This document shows, piece by piece, positions 15,917-17,156 of a DNA stretch of 17,156 nt. Made by a program: the position numbers and the translations under genes. Positions within the stretch are counted from its first letter, which is position 1; every line of letters starts with the position of its first letter. The DNA comes from Anaerolineae bacterium. Lineage in GTDB: Bacteria; Chloroflexota; Anaerolineae; Aggregatilineales; Phototrophicaceae. The notes under the pieces are model-generated. The model was not told where the DNA came from. It made no database searches and saw only the letters and a list, made by a program, of their open reading frames with translations. The stretch covers positions 1-17,156 of the forward strand of contig JADLHH010000235.1 in NCBI GenBank assembly GCA_020848855.1, written 5' to 3'.

Positions 15917-16804
15917 ATGCCCTTCGTACAGCGCTTCACTCTATTCCTGTGCGGGACGCTCACCCTGCTGCTGGTGATGCTCGTCGTGATCGCGCGTACG
16001 GCACTGGCAGCCAGCGCCGGGGAAATCGCCTTCGAGAATGACCGCGAGCGCAACTGGGAAATCTTCCTGCTGGACATCCAGACGGGAGTCATCGTCAACC
16101 TGACGAACAATCCGGCGGACGACTATTCGCCCGCCTGGTCGCCTGATGGACAACAGCTTGCCTTCGTTTCCGACCGCGATACCGACAATCATCCCGAAAT
16201 CCACATCATGGATATGGACGGCGGAAGCCTGCATCGGCTGCGGATGGACATGAACCTGTATGGCGACCCCACATGGACGGCAGACGGGCGCGCGCTGGTC
16301 GTGACGATTGGCTGGAAGCAGATTTTTCTGTTGGACATTGCAGGGGACGACCGCACCTGGCTGGGGGTCGGATTCGCGCCGCGTCTATCTGCTGACGGTC
16401 AGCGTTTAGTGTTCTACGACGACAGCGACGACAGCCTGAATTCGAACATCCAGATGCTTGACCGCAGCGACAACGAACTCGCCACGCTCACCACGCGCGC
16501 CACTCACGACTGGGATGCCGCGTGGTCGCCGGATGACCAGAAGCTGGTATTCGTTTCGTCGCGCGACGGCAGACCCGGCATCTATGTGATGAACACCGAC
16601 GGCAGCGACATTCACGCCATCACGCGGGGCGGCTACGACCTCAGCCCAAGCTGGTCGCCCGACGGGAAACAGATCGTCTACTCATCCGGCACAAGGAACA
16701 ACATGCGGTTGTACGTGGTCAGCGCCGACGGCGGCATTCCGCATCTGCTCACGAATATCGACGGCGACAGCCACGCGCCGGTCTGGCGACCGGGAACCGG
16801 TTAG
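15917..16804 (+). CDS. TolB-like beta-propeller (PD40 repeat) exported protein
   Basis: A 295-residue protein with an N-terminal hydrophobic signal or anchor (about 8-33, ending ALAASA), then a beta-propeller made of WSPDG-type repeats. Blade-end motifs are seen at about 71-84 (SPAWSPDGQQLAFV), 118-129 (DPTWTADGRALV), 154-166, 200-213 (DAAWSPDDQKLVFV), 243-255 (SPSWSPDGKQIVY) and 287-291, giving five or six blades, each paired with an I-x-x-M/L-D strand. Such proteins serve as periplasmic or cell-surface scaffolds and seldom as enzymes; no catalytic motif is seen. It is divergent from the LacI-type gene with 135 bp between them, and the operator could affect both. Its specific role is unknown. 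Confidence 0.8.
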   Translation: MPFVQRFTLFLCGTLTLLLVMLVVIARTALAASAGEIAFENDRERNWEIFLLDIQTGVIVNLTNNPADDYSPAWSPDGQQLAFVSDRDTDNHPEIHIMDMDGGSLHRLRMDMNLYGDPTWTADGRALVVTIGWKQIFLLDIAGDDRTWLGVGFAPRLSADGQRLVFYDDSDDSLNSNIQMLDRSDNELATLTTRATHDWDAAWSPDDQKLVFVSSRDGRPGIYVMNTDGSDIHAITRGGYDLSPSWSPDGKQIVYSSGTRNNMRLYVVSADGGIPHLLTNIDGDSHAPVWRPGTG

Positions 16805-16895
16805 GCGATGCCGAACTTCTCGATGACATCGCCCATGTCCGGGTGGTTACTGATGATCACCGACCGGTAAATCTCCCGACAAATTGCTGCAAAGA

Positions 16896-17156
16896 CTACG
16901 CCTCGATCACCGGAAGCTGCGCCATCGCCGCTTCGATATCCGCCTGCGGGTATTCGTAGTCGGTGAGCGACCCATTCAGGTAGGCTTCATAAGCCGTCAT
17001 ATCGAAATGCCCATGCCCGCACAGGTTGAACAGGATCACCCGCTTCTCTCCGGCTTCGCGCGCGGCGATTGCCTCGCGGATGGCGGCGGCAATCGCGTGC
17101 GACGGCTCCGGCGCGGGGACGATGCCTTCGGTGTGGGCGAAGCGGATGGCGGCGTC
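16896..17156 (-). CDS. trpB: TrpB2-type tryptophan synthase beta chain, C-terminal part
   Basis: Only the last 86 codons lie in the window; the frame is open to the right edge and ends at a TAG (16896-16898). The translation includes EGIVPAPEPSHAIAAAIREA (the conserved EG-I-PA-E-sHA segment of fold-type II PLP enzymes) and LFNLCGHGHFDMTAYEAYL, the glycine-rich C-terminal signature of the TrpB2 branch. The family joins indole and serine to make tryptophan. It converges on the beta-propeller gene and is unlikely to belong to the sugar locus. The PLP lysine lies outside the window, so integrity cannot be judged. Confidence 0.8.
   Translation of the reverse strand, partial: DAAIRFAHTEGIVPAPEPSHAIAAAIREAIAAREAGEKRVILFNLCGHGHFDMTAYEAYLNGSLTDYEYPQADIEAAMAQLPVIEA

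Overview
This 17.2 kb window is high-GC bacterial DNA that reads as one carbohydrate-uptake and catabolism locus. The protein set and the GTAGGGGC/GCCCCTAC palindromic repeats suggest a Chloroflexota (Anaerolineae-like) genome. That assignment is inference, because no rRNA or universal marker gene is present. I see no frameshifted genes, tRNAs, transposases or CRISPR array.

Layout: bases 1-517 hold no gene but are unusually structured. A 60-bp fold-back unit lies at 11-70, and a 336-bp MITE-like element with 26-bp terminal inverted repeats at 151-486. An FGGY sugar kinase (518-1960, minus) is transcribed away from a long plus-strand run: ribulokinase araB, L-ribulose-5-phosphate 4-epimerase araD, N-acetylglucosamine-6-phosphate deacetylase nagA, an isoprenylcysteine-methyltransferase-like membrane protein, a TlpA-like thioredoxin lipoprotein, a CE7 acetyl esterase and an isomerase-type (SIS) glucosamine-6-phosphate deaminase. 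Facing it on the minus strand (8931-15781) is a compact transport operon. Read 5' to 3' it is a LacI-family regulator, a family-5 substrate-binding protein, two Opp/Dpp-type permeases and two ATPases. The regulator gene has a clear sigma-70 promoter, and a perfect 20-bp palindrome sits at the expected transcription start. A TolB-like beta-propeller protein is read divergently from the regulator. The window ends inside a TrpB2-type tryptophan synthase beta gene on the minus strand.

How the genes may work together (inference): the Opp-type importer would bring in a decorated oligosaccharide, as its relatives do in Thermotoga. The CE7 esterase would remove O-acetyl groups. NagA and the SIS deaminase would take GlcNAc-6-phosphate to fructose-6-phosphate. 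AraB and AraD would take L-ribulose to D-xylulose-5-phosphate. The LacI-type protein probably senses the sugar and represses itself and the transporter. L-arabinose isomerase, a GlcNAc kinase and any glycoside hydrolase are absent, so the pathway is incomplete within the window. I found no clearly new biochemical system. The least explained material is the palindromic repeat family, one copy of which sits inside the araB-araD intercistronic gap.
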